Assembly (NCBI GenBank): GCA_027037055.1
Contig: JALWBR010000019.1
Coordinates: forward strand, 1 to 32,234
Length of the DNA: 32,234 nucleotides
Direction of reading: 5' to 3'
DNA from: Aquificales bacterium
GTDB lineage: Bacteria > Aquificota > Aquificia > Aquificales > Aquificaceae
Each line of letters opens with the position of its first letter. Position 1 is the stretch's first letter. The notes below the pieces were generated by a model. The model did not search any database. It saw only the letters and a program-made list of their open reading frames with translations, and was not told the DNA's origin. The position numbers and the translations under genes are program-made. This document shows, in pieces, positions 7,175 through 14,701 of the stretch.

Positions 7175-8197
7175 ATGAAAAAGCTATGCCTTATTCTTAT
7201 CATAGTTCTTTCCTCAGTTTATGTATTTGCGGAAGAGAAATCCCTTGAGGAAAGGGCAAGAGAAGCCCTGCAGGAGCAAACCGCTCAACCCGAAGAGATC
7301 CTCACGATATTTGAAAGGGATTATGTTCTTGTAAAAAGGTGCAGATTTGAGATGGAGGAGATATTTTCCTATGTCTTCTATTCCGCTAATAGTATATACC
7401 TTGAGAGTTTTGCTATACTTGATCCAGTTTTTCTTACCCTCGGCGAATTCGGTGTGGAGAGGGTAAGAAGGAGTATATTTACAAATCTTATAAATCTTCG
7501 CTACGGTTTGAGGGACTATCTTCAGCTTGATGTGGTGATACCTTATATATACAGGCATGATAGGATGGTTGTTGTTGAAACGGCAACTGAAAAGAGTATT
7601 CAGACTGCCAACATAGGCGACATAACCTTCAGCCTTACCTATCAACCAGTAAGAGAAGGAAGGGTAAAGCCCGCGGTGTTAACAAGCCTCGGATTTAAAA
7701 CAAAAACGGGTATAAGTCCTTTCCTCATAGATCCGGTGGAAGGCATACCTACAGGTAGCGGTTATTATTCCCTGAAGCTCGGATTTACTTTTATAAAGTC
7801 GGTTGATCCCGCCGTTATATTTGCAAGCCTTGCTTATGCCTATAACATTAAGGAAACCGGTTTGGATACAGCGGTTATCACAGAACAGGAGGTTTACAGA
7901 TTTCAAGCTGTTGATCCGGGTGATACTATAAGTGCGAGCCTTGGCATAAGCTATGCTATAACCTATAATTTTTCCATAAGCTTTCAGCTTTTGCAGGACT
8001 ATACCATGGATACATATATATGGGTTAACGGAGAAAAGAGGAGATCAATTAACTCTTCCCTGAATCTGGGTATGTTTAAGTTTAATGCTGGCTGGGCTTT
8101 TTCTTATAGGACTGGGCTTAATCTCGGGGTTGCCATAGGTTTGACCGAGGATTCCCCCGACTACTCTTTGGAGGTAAGGGTACCTATAAGGTTTTGA
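7175..8197 (+). CDS. Outer-membrane beta-barrel, probable fibre-subunit exporter (FapF-like)
   Basis: The product has 340 residues. After a signal peptide (cut near VFA/EE) there is a helical, Glu/Gln-rich stretch (about residues 20-60), then alternating hydrophobic/polar strands with frequent aromatic residues. It ends in '...VRVPIRF'; the terminal Phe is a typical BAM-recognised beta-signal. The barrel region begins like meta-pathway/'transporter' porins ('YGLRDYLQLDVVIPYIY'). FapF, the amyloid exporter of Pseudomonas, likewise has an N-terminal helical plug before its barrel. It starts 6 bases after the peptidase gene, and its stop abuts the next ATG. The barrel assignment is firm; the export role rests on context. 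Confidence 0.78.
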   Translation: MKKLCLILIIVLSSVYVFAEEKSLEERAREALQEQTAQPEEILTIFERDYVLVKRCRFEMEEIFSYVFYSANSIYLESFAILDPVFLTLGEFGVERVRRSIFTNLINLRYGLRDYLQLDVVIPYIYRHDRMVVVETATEKSIQTANIGDITFSLTYQPVREGRVKPAVLTSLGFKTKTGISPFLIDPVEGIPTGSGYYSLKLGFTFIKSVDPAVIFASLAYAYNIKETGLDTAVITEQEVYRFQAVDPGDTISASLGISYAITYNFSISFQLLQDYTMDTYIWVNGEKRRSINSSLNLGMFKFNAGWAFSYRTGLNLGVAIGLTEDSPDYSLEVRVPIRF

Positions 8198-8959
8198 ATG
8201 AGTGGGATAGTTGAGATAGTTGACCTTACAAAATATATAAATGGAAGGTTGATCCTTGAGAATGTAACCTTTAATGTGGAGAAGGGGGAGATATTTACCA
8301 TCATAGGTGGGAGCGGAAGCGGAAAAACTTCAATTACAAAACACATAGTGGGGTTATGGAAGCCGACGAAGGGCTATGTGAAGGTATTTGGTAAAGATGT
8401 TGCAAGTATGTCTTTTATAGAGATAGAGGAGCTAAGAAAAAATATAGGCTATGTTTTTCAGCAAGGTGCCCTTTTTGATAGTTTAACAGTATGGGAAAAT
8501 GTGGGTTTTTTCTTCCTTGAGCATGAAGATATGGAGGAGACGGAAATAAAAAATATAGTGAAGGAGAAGCTTAAGCTCGTTAACCTCGGCGAAGAGGTTA
8601 TGGATCTGCTCCCTTCCGAACTTTCGGGGGGTATGAGGAAAAGGGTTGCCATTGCAAGGGCTATAGCTACAAATCCACAACTTATTATATATGATGAGCC
8701 TACATCTGGACTTGACCCCATAACGAGCAGGGTTATAGATGATCTTATAGTAAGTTTGAGGGACAAGACTGGAACCACATCAATTGTGGTAACCCACGAT
8801 ATGGTTTCCGCATTTAGGATATCGGACAGGATGCTCATACTTAACAAAGGCAGAGTTGTTCAGATAGGTACACCTTCGGAGATTATGAAGTCCGATATTC
8901 CTTTTGTTAGGGATTTCATAAAGAAAGGATTGGGAGATGTAAGCCTCAGGACCTCATAA
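8198..8959 (+). CDS. mlaF: ABC transporter ATPase of the MlaF type
   Basis: The product has 253 residues. It has Walker A 'GGSGSGKT', a Q-loop ('YVFQQGALFDSLTVWENV', with the 'FQ.GALFDS.TV..NV' stretch typical of MlaF/Ttg2A), the signature 'LSGGMRKRVAIARA', Walker B 'LIIYDEPTSGLDP' and the switch His in 'VVTHD'. In the Mla system this ATPase works with permease MlaE and substrate-binding MlaD to move phospholipids between the membranes. No mlaE or mlaD is present here; the start codon directly follows the barrel stop. It probably works with a permease encoded elsewhere and is co-transcribed with the fibre operon. The 3' end overlaps the convergent cfa gene by 14 bases. Confidence 0.85.
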   Translation: MSGIVEIVDLTKYINGRLILENVTFNVEKGEIFTIIGGSGSGKTSITKHIVGLWKPTKGYVKVFGKDVASMSFIEIEELRKNIGYVFQQGALFDSLTVWENVGFFFLEHEDMEETEIKNIVKEKLKLVNLGEEVMDLLPSELSGGMRKRVAIARAIATNPQLIIYDEPTSGLDPITSRVIDDLIVSLRDKTGTTSIVVTHDMVSAFRISDRMLILNKGRVVQIGTPSEIMKSDIPFVRDFIKKGLGDVSLRTS

Positions 8960-10145
8960 GATTTTCCCCGAAAATTCTTCTCATCACGGGGTATGAGTTG
9001 TTTACCCCCTTGGACATAAGGATCTGGAAAAGATGGTTACTTCCCACAAGAAATGACACACTTGCACTTACGAGATAAAGGTGCCACATCCTAACGAAGG
9101 CCTTTCCGAATCTTTCTTCAAAGATACTCTTTTTGGATAAAAACCTTTTCTGCCACTCTTTCAGTGTAAGGTAATAGTGTACTCTCCAGTCATCAATGTC
9201 TATAAGATTGAAACCCGCTTCCGTCATTGCGGTTAATATTTCCTGTAGCCCTGGAAGATAACCGCCCGGAAATATCCTTTTTCTTATCCACCTGCTTTGG
9301 GATGAGGGAACCTGTTTACCTATTGTGTGAAGAAGGAAAATAGCTCCTTCTTCCGCCACATCTTTAACAACCTTAAAAAATCTCCTTATATTTCTTTTAC
9401 CTACATGTTCAAACATGCCGACGGAAACTATCTTGTTGAACTTCATTCCGCTTGAAGAAAGATCATTGTAATGCATAAGGTAAACATTTACCCTGTTTTC
9501 AAGCTTTCTTCTTTTAATCTCTTCCTGTATGAACTTATATTGATTTTCCGAAAGGGTTATACCCGTCGCATTTACACCGTACTTTTCCGACGCTTCAATG
9601 ATAAGGGATCCCCATCCGCATCCTATATCAAGTAGCCTTTCACCCTCGGTGAGCCTAAGCTTTTCGTATATTATTTCCCTTTTCTTTGATTGGGCTTCTT
9701 CCAATGACATATTGGGATTTTCAAAGAAGGCGCAGGAGTATGTCATGCTTTTGTCAAGCCATTCCCTGTAGAAATCATCATCAATGTCATAATGGTACTC
9801 TATATTTTCCGCTTCTTCCTTCATATTTTGGGGTTTCAATGAGGAGAAGAATACACCTATACCGTACAGTAAACGGCTTAATAGGGAGGCTTTACCCGAG
9901 CTTATTCCGTACTTAATAACCTCTTCAAGACTTCCTTCAACTTCTATGTTTCCTTTCATATAGTTTTCACAGAAACCCATTTCCTTGTCTATTAAACACT
10001 CAAGAAGTGCTTTCCATGTTTTAAATACTAAGGTTGTATCTGAATGCATATCCCATGTTTCACCCGAAGGAAGTCTTACATTAAAAGGCACATCAAAGTT
10101 CTTAAGTACATTCCGCAGGATAACCTTCCCTATGACTATGTTCAT
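8946..10145 (-). CDS. cfa: Cyclopropane-fatty-acyl-phospholipid synthase family methyltransferase
   Basis: The product has 399 residues. Members transfer the SAM methylene to cis double bonds of membrane phospholipid acyl chains. The N-terminal lipid-binding domain (about 1-110) leads to a Rossmann methyltransferase domain with motif I 'LLDIGCGWGSL', the 'YHYD' and 'MTYSCAFFENP' active-site loops, 'EHVGKRN' and 'HTIGKQ' segments, all normal for CfaA. The gene is convergent with mlaF and overlaps its end. A TATAAT-like -10 lies about 24 bases upstream of the ATG. Related enzymes can methylate other lipids, so the exact product is less certain than the family. Confidence 0.93.
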   Translation of the reverse strand: MNIVIGKVILRNVLKNFDVPFNVRLPSGETWDMHSDTTLVFKTWKALLECLIDKEMGFCENYMKGNIEVEGSLEEVIKYGISSGKASLLSRLLYGIGVFFSSLKPQNMKEEAENIEYHYDIDDDFYREWLDKSMTYSCAFFENPNMSLEEAQSKKREIIYEKLRLTEGERLLDIGCGWGSLIIEASEKYGVNATGITLSENQYKFIQEEIKRRKLENRVNVYLMHYNDLSSSGMKFNKIVSVGMFEHVGKRNIRRFFKVVKDVAEEGAIFLLHTIGKQVPSSQSRWIRKRIFPGGYLPGLQEILTAMTEAGFNLIDIDDWRVHYYLTLKEWQKRFLSKKSIFEERFGKAFVRMWHLYLVSASVSFLVGSNHLFQILMSKGVNNSYPVMRRIFGENLMRS

Positions 10146-10168
10146 CCTTACCCACCCCCATACTTATA

Positions 10169-10174
10169 ATTATA
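10169..10174 (-). promoter_or_regulatory. Candidate -10 box for cfa
   Basis: TATAAT on the minus strand lies 23 bases before the cfa start codon. No good -35 is visible at 16-18 bases, so this is an incomplete promoter match. A GGGTGGGTAAGG stretch just before the ATG would serve as ribosome-binding site. Confidence 0.4.
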
Positions 10175-10200
10175 GACATCTTTAAGAATACAGTATCAGA

Positions 10201-10215
10201 TGCAATTTTATTGCA
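10201..10215. promoter_or_regulatory. Perfect dyad TGCAAT-TTT-ATTGCA between divergent genes
   Basis: Two perfect 6-base arms with a 3-base centre lie between the cfa promoter region and the promoter of the ribbon-helix-helix gene. The size fits a dimeric regulator site that could affect either gene. It is not followed by a U-tract. Confidence 0.35.
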
Positions 10216-10251
10216 AAAACCAAATATTCTCAGGAATTTTTGAATAAAAGT

Positions 10252-10281
10252 TTGATTTTTTCAATGAAAAATTGGTATTAT
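10252..10281 (+). promoter_or_regulatory. Sigma-70-type promoter of the ribbon-helix-helix gene
   Basis: TTGATT (10252-10257) and TATTAT (10276-10281) are separated by 18 bases. Transcription would begin near 10288, only about 4 bases before the ATG at 10292. The message would then be almost leaderless, which agrees with the absence of a ribosome-binding site there. Confidence 0.5.
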
Positions 10282-10282
10282 A

Positions 10283-10299
10283 TTTCCCATTATGGGAAA
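10283..10299 (+). promoter_or_regulatory. Palindromic candidate operator over the start codon
   Basis: TTTCCCATTATGGGAAA is a perfect 8-base inverted repeat around a single central T. It covers the space just after the -10 box, the expected transcription start and the first codons of the ribbon-helix-helix gene. A regulator bound here would block its own transcription. Ribbon-helix-helix dimers bind short dyads of this kind, so autoregulation is the simplest reading. Confidence 0.55.
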
Positions 10300-10462
10300 A
10301 AGAGGAAGGAATTTGAGGGAAAAAGAGGTCAGAACAACCATAAAATTGTCGGAAAGCTTGTGGAAAAAGCTGAAAATAGAAAGTGTGAGGAAGAAAAAAT
10401 CTCTGAGCGAGCTGATAGAGGACAAAATAAGGGAGCTTGAAAAAATGAAAAAGTCAACTTAG
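10292..10462 (+). CDS. Ribbon-helix-helix (CopG/Arc-type) DNA-binding protein
   Basis: The gene encodes 56 residues (MGKRGRNLREKEVRTTIKLS...). A short basic N-terminus leads to a beta-strand 'VRTTIKLS', then helix 1 'ESLWKKLKIESVRK' and helix 2 'SLSELIEDKIRELEKMKK', the exact layout of a ribbon-helix-helix dimer subunit. The strand would enter the DNA major groove. No toxin gene lies next to it, so an antitoxin role is not supported. A palindrome spans its start codon (10283-10299). A longer open frame in another register (10240-10440) covers the same bases, but its low-complexity product looks like a shadow. Confidence 0.75.
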   Translation: MGKRGRNLREKEVRTTIKLSESLWKKLKIESVRKKKSLSELIEDKIRELEKMKKST

Positions 10463-10491
10463 GGGTGCATTGATTTTTATATATAGTGAGG

Positions 10492-10998
10492 TTATTGACC
10501 GATTTCTTTCTTTTTTGTGAAAAACAAAGCCAAAGAAATACCTACCGCTCCCGCTGATAGATATAGAAGATCAATAGGTGTACTATACTTCATGTTAAGG
10601 GCTGTTTTGAAAAAGATAACTATGAGTACCATTATGACCACCCTTCCGAGCTTTTCTTTTAAGTCTTCCAAGTTTCTTATAAACAGCACCTTTGAGCTTC
10701 TTTCGTCCCTCTGAGCCTGGTCAATTTTAGATATGAATATCTCATATATACCCAAGGCAAAGATTAAAAGGAAGGTGCCTATGAGGAACATGTCAATGGA
10801 ACTTATGGCTGAACTGAGGAGTTTTTTTTGAAATATCTCATAATCTTTGATTGATGATTTTGTTATAACTACAAAGAATTCATAAAAGCCTGCCATGAAG
10901 AGGGCTAATGCGTACAGAATGGAACTTATTACCGCGAATAGGACTAAAAGTCTTGATTTCCATAAAATGCCTTCAAATATCTCTTCAAGCCTTTTCAC
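10492..10998 (-). CDS. UPF0114 (YqhA-like) integral membrane protein
   Basis: The product has 168 residues. Three or four hydrophobic segments are visible: about 15-40, 65-90, 115-132 and 140-160. The family hallmarks 'LWKSRLLVLFAVISS' near the start and 'DMFLIGTFLLIFALGIYEIFIS' followed by 'KID' in the middle match UPF0114/COG2862. The function of this family is unknown. It lies 15 bases downstream of priA on the same strand and is probably the last gene of that operon. Confidence 0.85.
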   Translation of the reverse strand: MKRLEEIFEGILWKSRLLVLFAVISSILYALALFMAGFYEFFVVITKSSIKDYEIFQKKLLSSAISSIDMFLIGTFLLIFALGIYEIFISKIDQAQRDERSSKVLFIRNLEDLKEKLGRVVIMVLIVIFFKTALNMKYSTPIDLLYLSAGAVGISLALFFTKKKEIGQ

Positions 10999-11013
10999 AA
11001 GAAAAATAGTATA

Positions 11014-13029
11014 TCAATCTACGGTTATTTCAAAGGCAAATTTACGAAAGTCATTTCTGAGGAAATCAAGGATATTTCTTATAAGATCTGTGTGATGCCT
11101 GTTAACCCTTATGGTTATCCTTACACCTTCTGGTATCCTTAAAGATCTTACATCCGCGGAGGAGTCCCTTAAAAAATCTCTTAGAAGTTTAACCTCCTCC
11201 GTACCTTTTACTTTCACATTTATTATTCTGGTAAAAGGGGGTAGGTTTTCATCCCTCCTTCTTTCCAATTCTCTTTTAAGGAACAAGAAAGGGTCCTTCA
11301 TCTTTATACTTTCTATGGCGGGGTGATTGTCTATAATTGACTGGATTATTACACCCTTTTTGGCGGTGGTAAGACATCTCCATAGAAAGTAGTAAAACTG
11401 TTCGTCCGCCCTGTAGTCCGGCACAGATAATATATTTTCACCGTTAACAACTATAACATAATCAAACTGGGAGGACCAGGGAGCGTTGGTATCAAAGAAA
11501 ATATCTTCCCTTATACCCCACCTCTTTTCAATTACCTCCATAACCTTTTCTATTCCTATACCGAGATCGCGGAGGGGATGCCCGCAGTCGGGACAGCGGT
11601 TTTCTCCTTCAGTTAATCTACATTTGGTACAGATGGTGTAGCCTTTGGATCTGAAAAAGGTAAGAAAAGTACCGCAGTCGGGACACTGGGCAATAAACTG
11701 GCATTTTTCACAGTACATGTAGCTGTACCCCCTTTTATGGGAGATTATGAGTTTTGTTGCACCCTTTTCGTTTAAAATGCTTACGGATTCCCGCGTCAGT
11801 ATCTCGTTGTAATGTCTTTTTATAACCTGCGTTCTTATTCTTTTCAAAAGACTGACATCCTTTTTAAACACACCCCTTTCCTTGAGGTAGTAGCTTTCCA
11901 AGGATGGAGCGGGACTTCCTATACTGAAGCCCGACCCTAATTCCTTTGCTACTAAGAAGGCGAGATTTCTTATGTCAATATGAGGCTCCTTAAAATGTTT
12001 CACGGAAGGCAAATGATCGTCAAGTATTATTAAATTATTTAAATCCTCCAAAGGAAGGAGAGAGGCAGGGAAACTTCCGCCCACCAATGTGCCACCCCTG
12101 TGGGCTAAGAACCATCTATCCCTCAATAATCTTTCTTTTAGGTCTCCTCTTATTACAGGTACGCCTTCTTCTTCAATCTTGAGAAGGTGGTTTTTTGATG
12201 TTGACAAAACAAGGGTTGAACCTCCGGTTTCCTCGTGTTTTGCCCTTATGTAGTCCCATACACTGTCAAAGTGTCCCCAAATAAGATAATTTTCACCCTT
12301 TACCTTTCTTAAGGGTTTCTTTTCGGGTTTAACATTGGTCTCTTCTTCCGATTGCTCCTTTACCGTAACTATAAGTCCCTTTTTTATTAAAGAGTTTATA
12401 TGCCTTTTTGAAAAGCCTTCCTTAAGAAGGTCCTCTTCCCTTACCTTTACCTCACCTCCGATCTTTAAAAGTATCCTTTTTATTTCCGGTTTTTTAATGC
12501 TGGCTAAGGCATCCTTCAAATCAGTACCGAGACTAAACACCCTTTCCTCTTCTCCTCTGCTGACCCACTCTTCCCTTACACCTAGAACACCCTTTTGTAT
12601 TAGTGAATCTATTAGATTTTTACCGTATCTCCTTACAGCCTTTTCGTATGTGTAGTCTTTTTTCTTTTCAATATAGTTGATGACTTCACGGGTCTTTTTA
12701 TCAAGACCTTCCTTTATTTTGGGGAATATGATTTTCTCTTTGTACTTTATGAAGGATGAGGGTATAAGTTGAAACAATAAGGCTGTGAAGGGAACCCTGT
12801 AAAATCTTGAAAGCTCCTTGAGGGCTGATATATGATGGGGGAGGATAAGGGGAAGTTTGTCCGGATAGGTGGAGGTTACCTTTTTGCCTTCTGTAGCTTT
12901 GTCCGTTATTATCCCCGTATTACCCTCTTCTTCAACTATGACCCTGAATCCTACGAAAGGTTCTGAGGGGGGTTCGGGGAGATCAAGATTTTTTACCCTT
13001 CCCGTATCAAAGGCTACCTTAAAGAACAT
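11014..13029 (-). CDS. priA: PriA-family primosomal protein with degenerate helicase motifs
   Basis: The product has 671 residues. PriA recognises stalled forks and reloads the replisome. The N-terminal DNA-binding domain (1-100), the eight zinc-binding cysteines (440, 443, 449, 452, 467, 470, 479, 482) and the C-terminal 'ELERRRDENLPPF' region are conserved. The helicase core is not: Walker A, normally G-x-T-G-S-G-K-T, reads WGHFDSVW (about 251-258); the DEEH box reads DDHL (337-340); the motif VI region, normally QVAGRAGR, reads WRCLTTAKKG (about 550-559). It should not hydrolyse ATP. Actinobacterial PriA proteins are a known parallel. The frame is intact, so it is a maintained gene, not a pseudogene. 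Confidence 0.88.
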   Translation of the reverse strand: MFFKVAFDTGRVKNLDLPEPPSEPFVGFRVIVEEEGNTGIITDKATEGKKVTSTYPDKLPLILPHHISALKELSRFYRVPFTALLFQLIPSSFIKYKEKIIFPKIKEGLDKKTREVINYIEKKKDYTYEKAVRRYGKNLIDSLIQKGVLGVREEWVSRGEEERVFSLGTDLKDALASIKKPEIKRILLKIGGEVKVREEDLLKEGFSKRHINSLIKKGLIVTVKEQSEEETNVKPEKKPLRKVKGENYLIWGHFDSVWDYIRAKHEETGGSTLVLSTSKNHLLKIEEEGVPVIRGDLKERLLRDRWFLAHRGGTLVGGSFPASLLPLEDLNNLIILDDHLPSVKHFKEPHIDIRNLAFLVAKELGSGFSIGSPAPSLESYYLKERGVFKKDVSLLKRIRTQVIKRHYNEILTRESVSILNEKGATKLIISHKRGYSYMYCEKCQFIAQCPDCGTFLTFFRSKGYTICTKCRLTEGENRCPDCGHPLRDLGIGIEKVMEVIEKRWGIREDIFFDTNAPWSSQFDYVIVVNGENILSVPDYRADEQFYYFLWRCLTTAKKGVIIQSIIDNHPAIESIKMKDPFLFLKRELERRRDENLPPFTRIINVKVKGTEEVKLLRDFLRDSSADVRSLRIPEGVRITIRVNRHHTDLIRNILDFLRNDFRKFAFEITVD

Positions 13030-13292
13030 CAGTAATTGTCAAGGATCATGTCAAGTATATGGGCTAATATTTCAAATTCCCACTGGTGAAAGTGATCATC
13101 CCTGTTAAGTATGTGGATTATTCCTATACTCTCAAAGTAAAGGAGCATCTTTGCAAGATCCGCCAGACCGCATATCTTTGAAGACTTTAAATCGTGCATC
13201 TTTATGCGGGGAACGGGTTTCTGAGATTGCTTAAATATATCTATAAGTTCCTCTTTAAGGGTATAGTATAGGGTTTCAAAATCACAGCTCAT
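13029..13292 (-). CDS. Hypothetical 87-residue protein
   Basis: I do not recognise a family. The protein is largely alpha-helical by composition, with His and Asp in the centre ('RDDHFHQWEFEIL') and two cysteines (Cys3, Cys41). It lies between murE (upstream) and priA, and its stop overlaps the priA start codon by one base (TGATG), which suggests translational coupling with priA. This is the main reason to believe it is real. Confidence 0.65.
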   Translation of the reverse strand: MSCDFETLYYTLKEELIDIFKQSQKPVPRIKMHDLKSSKICGLADLAKMLLYFESIGIIHILNRDDHFHQWEFEILAHILDMILDNY

Positions 13293-13302
13293 GTTAGTCT
13301 TA

Positions 13303-14697
13303 TTATTTTATCAGGTCAATTATTACATCCCTGTCGCTAAATTTTATCTTTTTGTCTCCTATCTCTTGATAATCCTCATGTCCTTTACCAGCAACCAGTA
13401 TTATGTCGCCCTCCTTTGATATCTTGAAGGAGAAACGTATGGCTTCTTCCCTGTCTTCTTTTATGAACACTTTGTCTTTGTTTGAGATGCCTTTGAGTAT
13501 ATCTCCTATTATGGAAAGGGGATCTTCATTCCTCGGATTGTCTGAAGTGAGTATAACTATATCGGAGAGTGCTTCCGCCACCCTACCCATGAGAGGCCTT
13601 TTGCCCTTGTCCCTGTTGCCCCCCGCTCCGAATACGGTAATTATCCTTCCCCTTTCCCTTATCCTGTTTATCGCTTCAAGTACATTCCTGAGGGCATCGG
13701 GTGTGTGGGCATAATCTATGATAAATATCCTTCCCTGCTTTTCTATCCTCTCAAACCTTCCCGGCACCCTTATCTTTTTAACAGCCTCCTTTATTATTCT
13801 TTCCTCTATACCTCTGTCAATACAGTAGGAAACTCCTGCGGTTATGTTATAAGCCTGGAATTCCCCTACGAGGGGTGAATTGAGTACGATCTCCTTACCC
13901 CTGTGATATATTTTTACATCCGTACCTTTAAAGGTTGAATGTACCGCTATTATTCTTGTGTCACCTGAAAAGCCGAAACCGATTACATCCTTTCCTGCCC
14001 TTTTTAATTCCTCATAGAGCCTCTTTCCGTAAGGGTCATCGGTATTTATGTAGGCTGTGTTATATCTGTATTCTTTAAAAAGCTTTGCCTTTGCCTTAAA
14101 GTATTCTTCCATATTTTTGTGATAATCTAAATGATCTTGTGAAAGATTAGTAAATATTACCGCATCAAAGGAAGTTCCCCTTATCCTTTCCTGATCAAGG
14201 GCATGAGAAGACACCTCAGCGCTTACATATCTTACCCCCTCTTCCCTCATCCTTTTAAGGATACTAAACCACAGGTGTGGAGGCGGTGTTGTTCTCCCTT
14301 CAGAGATTATATCCCCTTTTATTCTGTAATTTATTGTTCCTATTACTCCTGTGGAAAATCCCGCCTCTTTGAATATGCCTTCAATTATATAAGTTACAGT
14401 GGTCTTTCCGTTTGTTCCGGTAACTCCTGCGATGTTCAGCCCCTCCGAGGGGAATCCGTAAAATATGTTTGATGCTATTGCAAAAGCCTTTCTTACATTT
14501 TCAACCCTCTTTACACGTGGATGTTTGATGGGTTGATCGGTTACAACCAGCAATGCTCCTTTTTGGAAAGCTTCATCTATAAACATATTACCGTCCGTTG
14601 AAGAGCCTTTTATTGCGAAGAATATATATCCTTCCCTTACCTCCTTTGAGTTGTTTGTAATACCTTTGCATATTTTCAGGGCGTCAAGTAAGTCCAT
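13303..14697 (-). CDS. murE: UDP-MurNAc-L-Ala-D-Glu:meso-diaminopimelate ligase
   Basis: Adds the third residue of the peptidoglycan stem peptide in the cytoplasm. The product has 464 residues. ATP-binding P-loop 'GVTGTNGKTT' is near residue 92, then the substrate segment 'GRTTPPP', 'AEVSSHAL', 'NLSQDHLDYH', the 'IDYAHTPDAL' stretch and 'GAGGNRDKGKRP'. The motif Asp-Asn-Pro-Arg ('TSDNPRNEDP') marks the meso-DAP-adding type rather than the lysine type, in keeping with a Gram-negative wall. It lies 4 bases downstream of uvrA. Confidence 0.96.
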   Translation of the reverse strand: MDLLDALKICKGITNNSKEVREGYIFFAIKGSSTDGNMFIDEAFQKGALLVVTDQPIKHPRVKRVENVRKAFAIASNIFYGFPSEGLNIAGVTGTNGKTTVTYIIEGIFKEAGFSTGVIGTINYRIKGDIISEGRTTPPPHLWFSILKRMREEGVRYVSAEVSSHALDQERIRGTSFDAVIFTNLSQDHLDYHKNMEEYFKAKAKLFKEYRYNTAYINTDDPYGKRLYEELKRAGKDVIGFGFSGDTRIIAVHSTFKGTDVKIYHRGKEIVLNSPLVGEFQAYNITAGVSYCIDRGIEERIIKEAVKKIRVPGRFERIEKQGRIFIIDYAHTPDALRNVLEAINRIRERGRIITVFGAGGNRDKGKRPLMGRVAEALSDIVILTSDNPRNEDPLSIIGDILKGISNKDKVFIKEDREEAIRFSFKISKEGDIILVAGKGHEDYQEIGDKKIKFSDRDVIIDLIK

Positions 14698-14701
14698 ACT
14701 A

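Noticed and set aside
3745-8959. Bacteriocin or microcin cluster (double-glycine leaders, C39 peptidase, ABC ATPase)
   Set aside because: The leaders follow Sec signal peptides, the C39 protein has no ABC or membrane domain, the ATPase is of the lipid-transport MlaF type, no immunity gene is seen, and the products are long Asn/Gln repeat proteins.
10240-10440. 66-residue open frame overlapping the ribbon-helix-helix gene
   Set aside because: It starts before the predicted transcription start, is low-complexity Lys/Glu/Asn-rich, and the other frame gives a clear DNA-binding fold.
10292-10462. Antitoxin of a toxin-antitoxin pair
   Set aside because: No toxin-like gene is adjacent; the downstream neighbour is convergent and encodes a UPF0114 membrane protein.
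11014-13029. priA as a pseudogene
   Set aside because: The frame is uninterrupted over 671 codons, the zinc cysteines are all kept and the gene sits in a tight operon, which indicates selection for a non-helicase role.
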